Positions 10,813 to 19,171 of a stretch of DNA of 64,000 bases are shown here, one piece after another (the first letter of the stretch is position 1; every line of letters begins with the position of its first letter). The stretch lies in assembly GCA_020632995.1 (NCBI GenBank), contig JACKEN010000001.1, positions 124,001 through 188,000 on the forward strand, written 5' to 3'. Under the pieces are notes generated by a model. That model saw only the letters and a list, made by a program, of their open reading frames with translations. It was not told the origin of the DNA and ran no database searches. A program made the translations under genes and the position numbers. Source of the stretch: Deltaproteobacteria bacterium. Its GTDB lineage: Bacteria; Myxococcota; Kuafuiibacteriia; Kuafuiibacteriales; Kuafuiibacteriaceae.

Positions 10813-11520
10813 ATGAACACGGAGATCCCCGACTTCATCGCCCCGCCGCTGTGGTCCACCGTGCTGTTCCTGGGGGTGATCTTCGGCGTGCAAGGCATGT
10901 TGCTCTTCGCGATCCACCGGGCCCACGGCCGGCGGGGGGTGATGGTGGGCGGCTTGGCGTTCGTGGTGGTCCTGGTGGGCACCGCCCTGCTCGCGCGCTC
11001 CGGGCTGCTTCGGGCCGGCGGCATGCCGCCGCGGGTGCTCCTGTACTTCGGAGCCACGAACCTGGGCGCCCTGGCCCTGGCCGTGACGGCGCCCGGCCGC
11101 GCCCTGGCGAGCGCCGTCCCCGCCGCGTTCTGGCTCCTGTTCCAGAGCTTCCGCCTCCCGCTCGAGGTGGCCCTGCACGCCTTCGGAACAGCCGGGACCA
11201 TCCCTCCTCAGATGACCTGGAGCGGGGAGAACCTGGACGTGATCACCGGCGTCGTGAGCCTGGTGCTGGGCGCCGTGCTGCTCCTTCGGCCGCGGCTCAA
11301 GGCGGCGGGCTGGCTGGGGCACGCGGTGGGCATCGCACTGCTGGCCAACGTCGCTCGGGTGGCCCTCCTGTCGGCGCCCACCCCCTTCAAGAGCTTCGAA
11401 GGCCCGCCCCTGCAGCTCCCTCTGCACGTGCCGTACACGTGGATCGTGCCCTTCGCGGTGGCCGCGGCCCTGTTCGGCCACGTGGTGGGGCTACGGTCCC
11501 TCCGCTTGCGAATCCCCTGA
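10813..11520 (+). CDS. Multi-pass membrane protein, probable target of the HxlR regulator
   Basis: 235 residues with about seven hydrophobic segments and short basic loops (RAHGRRG, RPRLKAAG). No catalytic or transport motif stands out. It starts immediately after the AT-rich gap and is the only gene divergent from the HxlR regulator, so regulation by it is likely but inferred. GC content and codon use look like the neighbours. I do not recognise the family. Confidence 0.55.
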   Translation: MNTEIPDFIAPPLWSTVLFLGVIFGVQGMLLFAIHRAHGRRGVMVGGLAFVVVLVGTALLARSGLLRAGGMPPRVLLYFGATNLGALALAVTAPGRALASAVPAAFWLLFQSFRLPLEVALHAFGTAGTIPPQMTWSGENLDVITGVVSLVLGAVLLLRPRLKAAGWLGHAVGIALLANVARVALLSAPTPFKSFEGPPLQLPLHVPYTWIVPFAVAAALFGHVVGLRSLRLRIP

Positions 11521-11535
11521 TCGTACCCCACGAGC

Positions 11536-11564
11536 GAAACACAGGCTTTGTCTCCCCGGGTCCC
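11536..11564. repeat. Intergenic repeat, copy 2
   Basis: GAAACACAGGCTTTGTC followed by TCCCCGGGT, nearly the same as the segment at 9301. In this copy the TTGTCT forms the -35 half of a plausible promoter. Confidence 0.55.
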
Positions 11565-11576
11565 GTGCTCTACGGT
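11548..11576 (+). promoter_or_regulatory. Promoter of the radical SAM gene
   Basis: TTGTCT (11548-11553), a 17-base spacer and TACGGT (11571-11576). The expected start of transcription is within about six bases of the ATG at 11589, so the mRNA would be nearly leaderless. The same -10 hexamer occurs in the promoter at 48135. Confidence 0.45.
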
Positions 11577-11588
11577 GTGGCCCTCCGC

Positions 11589-13151
11589 ATGGACCGCCGC
11601 ATCGTCCAGGCCCTCCGGGACCGCCTCGCGCGTGAGGTGGGGCCCGGCACACGGGTGAAGCACGCCCCCCTGGCCATGACCCTGTGCTACCCGAGCCCGT
11701 ACCACGTGGCGATGTCGAGCCTCGGGTACCTCCAGATCCACCGGCTGGCCAACCAGCGGCCCGGCACCACCTGTGAGCGGGCCATCCTGCCCGAGCCGGA
11801 GCTCATCGAGGCCCACGTCCGCACCCGGACCCCGCTGTTGACCCTCGAGAGCCAGCGGCCGGCCGCCGACGCGCACCTCATCGGGATCTCCCACGCCTAC
11901 GAGCTCGAGCTCACCGGCATCGTGCAGCTCTTCGATCTCATGGGCCTCGCGCCGCTGGCCCGGGATCGCGGCCCCGCCGACCCCCTGGTGGTGCTGGGCG
12001 GGCCGATCACCTTCTCGAACCCGCTCCCGAGCGCGCCCTTCGCCGACGTGGTGGTGCTGGGGGAGGGCGAGGCCAGCCTGCAAGTCCTCTTGCAGTACCT
12101 GGAGGAGCGGCCGGAGGCGGCTCGGGGCGACGCGGCGGCGAGGAAGGCGCTCCTCGAGACCCTGGCCGACGTGCCGGGCTTCTTCGTCCCCCGCATGCAC
12201 GGTGAGCGCCTGCCCCCGATCGGGCAGGCCCCCGACGCGATGCTCCCCGCGGTGAGCGAGATCCGCACCCCCGACACCGAGCTGTCGGACATGGTCCTCA
12301 TCGAGCCCGAGCGGGGCTGCCACCGGGGCTGCACCTTCTGCGTCATGCGGCGCACCACCAACGGCGGGATGCGCCTGGTGTCCCCCGAGACGGTGCGCGA
12401 CCTGGTGCCGGACGACACCCCGAAGGTCGGCCTCGTCGGGGCCGCGGTCACCGACCACCCGCGCATCAAGACCATCCTGTCCGACCTCGTGGATCGCCGC
12501 GGCAAGCGCATCGGGGTCTCGAGCCTGCGGGCGGACCGCCTGGACGAGGAGTTCGTGGGCCTTTTGGCCCGGGGCGGCTACCGGTCGATGACGGTGGCGC
12601 TCGACGCGGCCAGCGTGCGCCTGAGGGACTCGATCGAGAAGGGCATCAAGGACCGTCACATCGAGCGCGCCGCCGCCCTGGCTCGGGGCGAGCAGATGCG
12701 GCACCTCAAGCTCTACGTCATCGTGAACCTCCCGGGGGAGACCGAGGCCGACCTCGAGGAGCTGGTGCAGTTCGGCTTGCACCTCAAGAAGACCGTCCCG
12801 GTGGTGCTGGGGGTCTCGCCCTTCGTGCCCAAGTTCCACACTCCGCTCGCCGCCGCCCCCTTCGCGGGCGAGCAGGCGGTGGCGAAGAGCATCAAGCTGC
12901 TCCAGAAGCGGCTGGCCCACGCCGGGGTCCAGCTGCGGGGCCCCGGGGCGCGGGAGGCGTACGTGGAGTACCGCCTGGCGCAAGGCGGCTTTCAGCACGC
13001 GGAGGCCGCGATCGCCGCCGCCCGGGCGGGGGGCTCCCTCGCCGACTACAAGCGGGCCCTCGCCGATCTGCCGGATCGGGTGGTTCCGGCGAATCTCTCG
13101 GAGCTGATCCCGGCTCCAACCCGGCGTCGGAACCACCCGACCCCGGCCTGA
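11589..13151 (+). CDS. B12-binding radical SAM protein
   Basis: 520 residues. Residues about 1-200 form a cobalamin-binding-like Rossmann domain (ISHAYELELTGIVQLFDLMG; LVVLGGPITFSNPLP; DVVVLGEGEASL) of the kind found in B12-type radical SAM enzymes, though the classical DxHxxG motif is not evident. The radical SAM site follows as CHRGCTFC (CxxxCxxC), then a TIM-barrel-like region with YVIVNLPGETEADLEEL. Related proteins include the TIGR03960-type tRNA/ribosome-associated and methylthiotransferase-like families, but I cannot assign a substrate. It is probably a single-gene unit behind the promoter at 11548. Confidence 0.8.
   Translation: MDRRIVQALRDRLAREVGPGTRVKHAPLAMTLCYPSPYHVAMSSLGYLQIHRLANQRPGTTCERAILPEPELIEAHVRTRTPLLTLESQRPAADAHLIGISHAYELELTGIVQLFDLMGLAPLARDRGPADPLVVLGGPITFSNPLPSAPFADVVVLGEGEASLQVLLQYLEERPEAARGDAAARKALLETLADVPGFFVPRMHGERLPPIGQAPDAMLPAVSEIRTPDTELSDMVLIEPERGCHRGCTFCVMRRTTNGGMRLVSPETVRDLVPDDTPKVGLVGAAVTDHPRIKTILSDLVDRRGKRIGVSSLRADRLDEEFVGLLARGGYRSMTVALDAASVRLRDSIEKGIKDRHIERAAALARGEQMRHLKLYVIVNLPGETEADLEELVQFGLHLKKTVPVVLGVSPFVPKFHTPLAAAPFAGEQAVAKSIKLLQKRLAHAGVQLRGPGAREAYVEYRLAQGGFQHAEAAIAAARAGGSLADYKRALADLPDRVVPANLSELIPAPTRRRNHPTPA
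12081..12092. repeat. Example of the dispersed palindrome CAAG-N4-CTTG
   Basis: CTGCAAGTCCTCTTGCAG spans this site with perfect 7-base arms. Other exact CAAG-N4-CTTG copies start at 20985, 25139, 28462, 31027, 37585, 51711 and 59699. Variants with CAGG or CCTG arms are more numerous. All are inside genes, in either orientation relative to coding. Confidence 0.6.
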
Positions 13152-13251
13152 GCAGGCCCCGAGGGCGCGGCTGCCTCGAATCGCGTCGCCTCCCCCGCGG
13201 CCCGCTCCCCCGGGCGGGCGGCGCGCCTATGATGGGCGGACAGGAGGCAGC
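13152..13251 (+). promoter_or_regulatory. Intergenic region with GC hairpin, -10 box and Shine-Dalgarno
   Basis: About 13198-13220 has a GC-rich inverted repeat (GCCCGC/GCGGGC arms) that could end the upstream transcript. TATGAT at 13228-13233 is a good -10 candidate without an obvious -35. AGGAGG at 13242-13247 is four bases before the ATG at 13252. Confidence 0.45.
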
Positions 13252-13632
13252 ATGAGGGTCGCGGTAGCCATCACCGGTCGAGGGAACATCTCACAGCACT
13301 TCGGGCAGAGCCACGCGTTCCGGATCGTGGACGTGGGGCCGGAGGGTCCGAAGGTGGTGGAGGACCGCCCGAACCCACACAAGGGGCACCACCACGGATC
13401 GGGGGAGGGCCACGAGCACCATCACGAGCACGGCTGTGGCTGCGGTGGGGGCGGCGGCGGTGGCCACGGCTGGCTGGACATGCTGGCCGACTGCCAGGCC
13501 GCGGTGACCCTGGGCATCGGCGGCGGCGCCCTGGAGGGCCTGCGGCGCCGCGGGGTGCAGCCGGTGGTGCTGGCCCAGCCCATGGAGGTGGACGAGGCCC
13601 TCGCCCTGTTCAAGGAAGGCAAGCTGCCATGA
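13252..13632 (+). CDS. NifX/NifB-type Fe-Mo cluster-binding protein with His-rich insert
   Basis: 126 residues of the dinitrogenase iron-molybdenum cofactor (NifX/NafY/NifB C-terminal) fold: N-terminal VAVAITGRGNISQHFGQSHAF and C-terminal DCQAAVTLGIGGGALEGLRRRGVQPV. Between them, residues about 43-72 are a metal-binding insert (HKGHHHG, HEHHHEHGCGCG, then a Gly run) that is not part of the core fold. Such stand-alone proteins occur in non-diazotrophs and are thought to carry metal clusters. No nif genes are present. Its stop overlaps the start of the SQR-like gene (ATGA), so the two are probably co-made and act together. Confidence 0.8.
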   Translation: MRVAVAITGRGNISQHFGQSHAFRIVDVGPEGPKVVEDRPNPHKGHHHGSGEGHEHHHEHGCGCGGGGGGGHGWLDMLADCQAAVTLGIGGGALEGLRRRGVQPVVLAQPMEVDEALALFKEGKLP

Positions 13633-14816
13633 GTCATCACGTCGTCGTCCTGGGAGGGGGGTTCGCGGGGGTCGAGGCCGCCATCCACCTGCGGAAGGCG
13701 GGCCTGCGCGTCACCCTGGTGTCGGCCCGCGACTACCTCTACATGTACCCGGTCTCCATCTGGGTCCCCACCCGCGAGGTGGAGTTCGAGGACGTGTGCG
13801 TCCCCCTCGCGGAGCTCGCCGACAAGCACGGCTTCGAGCTGGTGGTGGAGGAGGTGCAGCGCATCGACCCCGGTGCGCAGATCGTGCACACCACCCTCAG
13901 TACCATCCCCTTCGAGTACCTGATCGTGGCCTTCGGCGGCGCCAAGCTGAAGCCCAAGGGGGTCGAGCACACCCTCTCGCTGTGCGGCGCGCCTGAGCAG
14001 TCGACCCAGCTGAGGGATCGTCTGGACGCCCTCATCGCGAAGGGCGAGGGCAGGATCGCGGTCGGCTTCGGCGGCAACCCCAAGGACTCCTCCGCGGTGC
14101 GCGGCGGGCCCGCCTTCGAGTTCATCTTCAACGTCCACAAGCTCCTGAAGGACAAGGGCGTGCGCGACAGGTTCGAGCTGACCTTCTTCGCCCCGATGCC
14201 CAAGCCGGGCATCCGCATGGGCGAGGACGCCTACGGAGCGATGGAGGGGATGTTCGAGCGGATGGGCATCAAGAAGCACTTCGGGGTGCCCATCACCGCG
14301 TTCGAGGCGGACGGGGTGCGCTTCAAGGACGACACCTTCATCCCCGCCGACCTGACGATGTTCATCCCCGCCGGCTCGGGCCACCCGGTGATCGAGGCCT
14401 CCGGGCTCCCGGTGAACGAGGCGGGCTTCGTCCGCATCAACGACTACTGCGAGGTCGACCACAACTACTACGAGTCACCCGACAAGTACCCGATCTTCGC
14501 GGTGGGCGACGTGGCGGCGCTCGAGGGGCCGGACTGGCGCGCGAAGCAGGGCCACGTGGCCGAGGTCATGGCCCGGGTCGCGGCGGAGAACATCGTCCAC
14601 ATGGTGCAGGGCCGCGAGGACCGGGTGGGCTACCAGGAGCACGTCAGCATCCTGTGCGTGATGGACACCGGCGACGGCGCCGCCTTCGTGTACCGCGACG
14701 ATCACAAGGCGAGCATGACCCCGCTGCCTTGGGTGGGGCACTGGCTCAAGAAGGGCTGGGGCTGGTACTGGCGCAACTCCAAGAAGGGCAAGATCCCGCG
14801 CCTGCCCGGCATGTAG
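13629..14816 (+). CDS. FAD-dependent oxidoreductase, sulfide:quinone oxidoreductase-like
   Basis: 395 residues. The N-terminal dinucleotide fold is VVLGGGFAGVEAAIHLRKAG, and the second FAD motif YPIFAVGDVAAL is near residue 290. The C-terminal KKGWGWYWRNSKKGK is amphipathic and could associate with the membrane, as in SQR and type-2 NADH dehydrogenases. Cysteines are at about 57, 119, 274 and 343. Cys343 sits where SQRs have their distal catalytic Cys, but the usual partner near residue 160 is not a Cys, so true sulfide oxidation is uncertain. Coupled to the NifX-like protein by a 4-base overlap. Confidence 0.75.
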   Translation: MSHHVVVLGGGFAGVEAAIHLRKAGLRVTLVSARDYLYMYPVSIWVPTREVEFEDVCVPLAELADKHGFELVVEEVQRIDPGAQIVHTTLSTIPFEYLIVAFGGAKLKPKGVEHTLSLCGAPEQSTQLRDRLDALIAKGEGRIAVGFGGNPKDSSAVRGGPAFEFIFNVHKLLKDKGVRDRFELTFFAPMPKPGIRMGEDAYGAMEGMFERMGIKKHFGVPITAFEADGVRFKDDTFIPADLTMFIPAGSGHPVIEASGLPVNEAGFVRINDYCEVDHNYYESPDKYPIFAVGDVAALEGPDWRAKQGHVAEVMARVAAENIVHMVQGREDRVGYQEHVSILCVMDTGDGAAFVYRDDHKASMTPLPWVGHWLKKGWGWYWRNSKKGKIPRLPGM

Positions 14817-14817
14817 C

Positions 14818-16350
14818 TCACGCGGGGGCGGCGATCTGGGCGGCGGCCTCGAGCCGGCGGACCCCGGCCTGCAGGCGCTCCGCCGCGCCGTGCAGCTCGC
14901 CCGCCCGGCCGAGGAGGGCCTGGGTCGCGGCCTGCGCGCTGTCGGACTCCTCCACCACCTGCCCGATCCGAGCGGTGAGGGCGCCGACCGACCCGCCGGC
15001 CTCGCGCACGTCCTTCGCGAGGGTCTCGGCCCCGTCCGCCACCTGACGCGCCTCGGTCGCGAGGTCCGTCGCCACCCGCGCCATCGCGTCGGCGTCGGCG
15101 ACCCCGTCGCCGAGCCGGAGCAGGACGTCTTGCATGGTGGGGCCCTGGGCCTCGGCCGCGCTCGCCGCCTCGGCGGTGGTCTCCACCAGGCGCCGGCTCA
15201 AGGTCTCGGCCCCGCCCATGTGGCGGCGGCTCTCCTCGGTGTGGCGGCGCACCGCGGCCACCCGCTGGGTGATGCGCTGGGTGGCCTCCGCGGTCTGGTT
15301 GGCGAGGCCCTTCACCTCGCTCGCGACCACCGCGAACCCGCGCCCCGCCTCGCCCGCCCGCGCCGCCTCGATGGTGGCGTTGAGGGCCAACAGGTTGGTC
15401 TGGTCGGCGATGTCCTCGATGAACTCCACCATCCCCGCGATCTCCTTCGCGGCGGCGTCGAGCTCGGCCAGGCTGCGGGCGGCGGAGCTCACCGCGTCCT
15501 GAGCCTGCAGGCTGCCTTGCGCGGTCTCGGAGCACTTCTTCGAGATCCCCTCGAGCGCGCCGTCCAGGGACTCGATAGAGCGGTTGAGGTCCACGAGGGC
15601 CTGGCACACCGACTGGCTGTGCTGCTCTGCCCCCGCCACCCGGCTCGCGATCCGCGAGGCGGCGTCGGAGAGGGCCTGGATGTCGGCCCCGGCGCTCTGG
15701 AGGGCGGCCTCGGCCCCGCCCGCGCTCGCCCCGATGTCGCGGGACGCGGCGCCGAGGCGCTGGGTCTGGCGGGTGAGGGCGTCGGCGGAGGCGGCGAGCC
15801 CGTGGCTGGTGTCCTCGAGGTTGGCCGACTCGCCCTGGAGCGCGTCTGCGGCGGCGGCGGCCCCGCCGAGCACGGTGCGCATGCGGCTGCCGAGCACCTG
15901 GTAGCTCCGGGCGACCTCGGCCAGGGCGTCGAGCTCCCCCGGCTCCATGTGCGCGGAGGGGTCCTCGCCCCGCTCCGCCGCGGCGAGGAGGGCGTCCGCC
16001 ATGCTCCGGAGCCGGCGCTGGATCGAGGTGGTGGCGGCCAGGGCGCCGGCCGCGCAGGCCAGGGTCAGCCCCAGGATCGCCCAGCCCAGGGGCCAGGCCA
16101 GCTGCCGGCGAGCCGCGGCACCGTCCGCGGCGACCACCGCCACGGCTTCCGATACCGGGCGCTCCGGCTGCAGGGCCTGGGTGGTCAGCTCCTGCTCGAG
16201 GCGGGCCTGGTGCCAGGCGTCGAGCTGGCCCAGCTGCCGGGCGGCCACCAACAAGGCGATGAGACCCGCGGCGGCGCACGCCGCGGTGATGCCCAGGAGG
16301 GCACGTCGAGAGGTATGATCCAGCCGCACGCTTCGTCCCTGCCATGGCAT
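14818..16350 (-). CDS. Methyl-accepting chemotaxis protein
   Basis: 510 residues from the ATG at 16350. Two membrane helices (about 20-40 and 85-110) bracket a short periplasmic segment of only about 45 residues, so the sensing domain is minimal. A long methyl-accepting coiled coil follows, with the signalling hairpin IEDIADQTNLLALNATIEAA and GEAGRGFAVVASEVKGLA. There is no C-terminal CheR-tether pentapeptide. No che genes are nearby. An upstream in-frame ATG at 16410 would overlap the divergent kinase start and add a non-conserved leader. The protein links to CheA/CheW arrays for motility or other responses. Confidence 0.92.
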   Translation of the reverse strand: MPWQGRSVRLDHTSRRALLGITAACAAAGLIALLVAARQLGQLDAWHQARLEQELTTQALQPERPVSEAVAVVAADGAAARRQLAWPLGWAILGLTLACAAGALAATTSIQRRLRSMADALLAAAERGEDPSAHMEPGELDALAEVARSYQVLGSRMRTVLGGAAAAADALQGESANLEDTSHGLAASADALTRQTQRLGAASRDIGASAGGAEAALQSAGADIQALSDAASRIASRVAGAEQHSQSVCQALVDLNRSIESLDGALEGISKKCSETAQGSLQAQDAVSSAARSLAELDAAAKEIAGMVEFIEDIADQTNLLALNATIEAARAGEAGRGFAVVASEVKGLANQTAEATQRITQRVAAVRRHTEESRRHMGGAETLSRRLVETTAEAASAAEAQGPTMQDVLLRLGDGVADADAMARVATDLATEARQVADGAETLAKDVREAGGSVGALTARIGQVVEESDSAQAATQALLGRAGELHGAAERLQAGVRRLEAAAQIAAPA

Positions 16351-16408
16351 TCGGCGGGGCGGCGCCTCGATTGAGTGAAACCGCGACCGTGATAGGGGTG
16401 TGTGAGTC

Positions 16409-19105
16409 ATGGCGGACGACGGCTCGGGGGTGGAGGACACGCGGCGGGTGAGGGTGCCGGCCGGGCTGCGGATCCCCGACGCGGGTGACGTCATAGGCGA
16501 CCGCTGGCGCCTGGACGCCTACCTGGACGGCGGCGGCATGGGCCAGGTGTGGCGCGCCACCGACCTCCGGCTCGAGGAGGCGGTGGCGGTGAAGCTCCTG
16601 AACCCGCTCCTGGCCACCCGCCCGATCGTGCAAGAGCGCTTTCTCCGCGAGGCCCGGGCCTCGGCCCAGATCCGGGGGCCCAACGTGGTGTCGGTGTTCG
16701 ACTTCGCGGTCGATGCCACCTTCGGCGTCCCGTACATGGCGATGGAGCTCCTCCGCGGCCAGAGCTTGTCCCATCGCCTGCGGGGTGGGCCGCTCGGGTA
16801 CCTGCAGACCGCGTCGCTGTTGCGCGACGTGTGTGCGGCGCTCGGGCGCGCCCACGCCCTCGGCATCGTGCACCGCGACCTGAAGCCCTCGAACCTCTTC
16901 CTCGTCTCGGAGGAGGGCGGGGTGGTGCACAAGGTCCTCGACTTCGGCATCGCCAAGGTGGTCGAGGAGGCCCGCAGCCAGGGCCTCACCGAGCCGGGCA
17001 ACATGCTCGGCACCCCGAACTACGTCAGCCCCGAGCAGTACGAGGACTCCAGCACCGCCGACCACCGCGCCGACGTGTGGGCCCTGGCCGCGATCGCCTA
17101 CGAGTGCATGACAGGCCAGCTTGCGTTCTCGGGGAGCACCGTGCACGCGATCCTGATGAAGGTGTGCCTCGAGCCCTCGCCGGTGCCCTCCAAGGTGGCG
17201 GAGGTGCCGCCGGGCTTCGACGCCTGGTTCGCCCGCGCCACCGCCAAGGACCGCGACGAGCGCACCCCCACCGTGGCCGCGCTCCTCGAGGGCTTCCTCG
17301 CGATCGGGGCGGCGAGCGCGCCCCGCACCAAGCCCCGGCCCCCCTCGGAGCCCCGAGCGTCCCACTCCCGGGCCTGGGTCTCGGACGCCAACCAGATCGC
17401 GATCGAGTCGATCGAGGACGTGGTGTTCAAGAGCGCCCTGGTGCGCGAGTTCGTGGAGGGCGACAGCCGCTACTTCATCTCCGGGGCCAAGGGGTGCGGC
17501 AAGACGCTGCTCCTCACGTACAAGCGCGCGCGCCTGGCCGAGCGCCACGGGGACCGCGGGGTGACCTTCGTGCCCGAAGGCCGCCCCTACCTCGACCTGA
17601 TGGGGGACCTCCCCAACGTGGGCAAGGCCTGCCAGACCCTGATGGAGAACCTGGGCACCGCGAAGCGCCTGTGGGGCCTGGCCCTTCGGCTCTCGGCCCT
17701 GTCGCACCACCCCGACGGGGGCCTGGAGCGGGCCGCCCTCGCCGCGATGCCGGCCCGCCTGCGCGAGGTGGCGGAGGGCCGCCGCACCGCGCCCACCGTG
17801 GTGTTGAAGGAGATCTTGCAGCTCACCCCGAGCCAGATCCACAAGCTCCTCGACGAGACCGAGATGCCGCTCGAGCACGCGGTGCGCGGGCTCCACAACG
17901 GGCTGATGTTCTTCATCGACAAGACCGACCAGGCCCTGCGCGACGTGTCGCGAGAGGCGTGGGTGGCGATGCAGGCGGGGCTGGTGGAGGCGGCCTGGGA
18001 CCTGATGAACACCAACGCCCACGTGAAGGTGTTCGCCACCATCCGCGAGGAGGCGTTCTCGACCTACGAGTCGGACATCAAGACCAACCTCTTCGGCGCG
18101 ACGACCAGCATCCGCTACTCGAAGGTGGAGCTCCGCCAGATGCTCGAGCGCCTCACCGCGTTCTACGAGGGCCTGCCGCTCCGCGACTTCGTCACCGTGG
18201 ACGTGGTCACCGCCACCGGCGGGCACCACAGCGAGGGGGTCTTCGACTACCTCTTCCGCCACTCCCTCGGGCGCCCCCGGGACCTCGTGATCCTCGCCTC
18301 CGCCCTGTCCCGCAACCGGGCCGAGATGGACGAGCGCAGCTTCAAGAAGGTGGTGCAGGAGACGAGCGCGGGGATCCTGGTCTCGAACGTGTTCGACGAG
18401 ATGCGCACGTTCCTCTCCGTCCTCGTCGACCGGCAGAACCGCGCGCGCTTTCTGGCCTCGCTCCCGTTCCCGGTCCTCAGCGAGGACGACCTGGCCGAGG
18501 TCTGGTGCACCTACCACGGCATGGACCGGGCCTACTTCGACCAGCACGGGCGCACCGCGGCGGGGGTCTTCCACCCGTTCCGCGAGCTCTACGACTGTGG
18601 CCTGTTGGGGGTGCTGGAGGAGGATCACGAGGACGGCCTCGTCCGCCAGGCCTTCAAGCAGCCCCACCAGGCGATGCGCCTCGACCGCTACGAGCTCCCG
18701 CGCTCCCGGGTGTACCTGCTGCACCCCAGCCTGCAGGCCCTGATCGTCCAGCTCGGGCAGGGGAGCTTGCGCCCGATGCGCGAGCTCGTGCTCGGGCACG
18801 AGCTCCCCTGGCCGCCCCACTACGCGCTGCAAGCCTCCCTGCAGCAGGCGCTCTTGCGCGCCACCCGCGCCCCGCCCGACGTCGAGGCCGCCCTCACCGA
18901 CATGCTCGCCGCCCTGGGCCGGGAGCTCGCGGCGGGGCGGCCCCTCACCGAGGTGCGGGCCCGGCTCGGCGACCAGCCCGGCTTCGTGGCGCTCTGCCAT
19001 CGCCTGGACGAGCTGGACCTCGACGACCTCCACCTGGCCCTGTTGGAGGCGTTCGGGTCCGAGCTGCGCCCCACGGTGGGAGACGGGCATTGGCCGCAGG
19101 GGTAG
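16409..19105 (+). CDS. Ser/Thr protein kinase fused to a P-loop NTPase domain
   Basis: 898 residues. Residues about 28-300 are a Hanks-type kinase: Gly-rich loop DGGGMGQVW, catalytic Lys62 (VAVKLL), HRDLKPSN (155-162), DFG (178-180), SPE in the activation segment. After a Pro-rich linker, a P-loop module begins near residue 330 with Walker A GAKGCGKT (359-366) and a Walker B-like LMFFIDKTDQ (about 499-508). This resembles P-loop ATPases of the Sll1717 type. The remaining 380 residues are helical with no repeat or membrane segment. TTGAGT lies about 16 bases before a weak TAGGGG box upstream. The kinase probably controls or is controlled by the NTPase module; target unknown. Confidence 0.85.
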   Translation: MADDGSGVEDTRRVRVPAGLRIPDAGDVIGDRWRLDAYLDGGGMGQVWRATDLRLEEAVAVKLLNPLLATRPIVQERFLREARASAQIRGPNVVSVFDFAVDATFGVPYMAMELLRGQSLSHRLRGGPLGYLQTASLLRDVCAALGRAHALGIVHRDLKPSNLFLVSEEGGVVHKVLDFGIAKVVEEARSQGLTEPGNMLGTPNYVSPEQYEDSSTADHRADVWALAAIAYECMTGQLAFSGSTVHAILMKVCLEPSPVPSKVAEVPPGFDAWFARATAKDRDERTPTVAALLEGFLAIGAASAPRTKPRPPSEPRASHSRAWVSDANQIAIESIEDVVFKSALVREFVEGDSRYFISGAKGCGKTLLLTYKRARLAERHGDRGVTFVPEGRPYLDLMGDLPNVGKACQTLMENLGTAKRLWGLALRLSALSHHPDGGLERAALAAMPARLREVAEGRRTAPTVVLKEILQLTPSQIHKLLDETEMPLEHAVRGLHNGLMFFIDKTDQALRDVSREAWVAMQAGLVEAAWDLMNTNAHVKVFATIREEAFSTYESDIKTNLFGATTSIRYSKVELRQMLERLTAFYEGLPLRDFVTVDVVTATGGHHSEGVFDYLFRHSLGRPRDLVILASALSRNRAEMDERSFKKVVQETSAGILVSNVFDEMRTFLSVLVDRQNRARFLASLPFPVLSEDDLAEVWCTYHGMDRAYFDQHGRTAAGVFHPFRELYDCGLLGVLEEDHEDGLVRQAFKQPHQAMRLDRYELPRSRVYLLHPSLQALIVQLGQGSLRPMRELVLGHELPWPPHYALQASLQQALLRATRAPPDVEAALTDMLAALGRELAAGRPLTEVRARLGDQPGFVALCHRLDELDLDDLHLALLEAFGSELRPTVGDGHWPQG

Positions 19106-19127
19106 ACACCCGCCGATCGTCGGGTGT
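19106..19127. promoter_or_regulatory. 22-bp palindrome between kinase and transporter genes
   Basis: ACACCCG-C-CGATCG-T-CGGGTGT starts at the base after the kinase stop codon. Twenty of 22 positions are symmetrical. There is no T-tract, so an operator or an mRNA hairpin between the two genes is as likely as a terminator. Confidence 0.5.
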
Positions 19128-19171
19128 TCAGGTGGTACTTTGGGTGTAAAGCTGGCCTGTTCGGGGGCCAT

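Noticed and set aside
13252..13632. Nitrogen-fixation gene
   Set aside because: Only the small cofactor-binding fold is present; no nifH, D, K or B is in the window.
16409..19105. Known anti-phage system
   Set aside because: A kinase and a P-loop module alone are not enough; no nuclease, effector or defence neighbour was seen, so I kept it only as a hypothesis.
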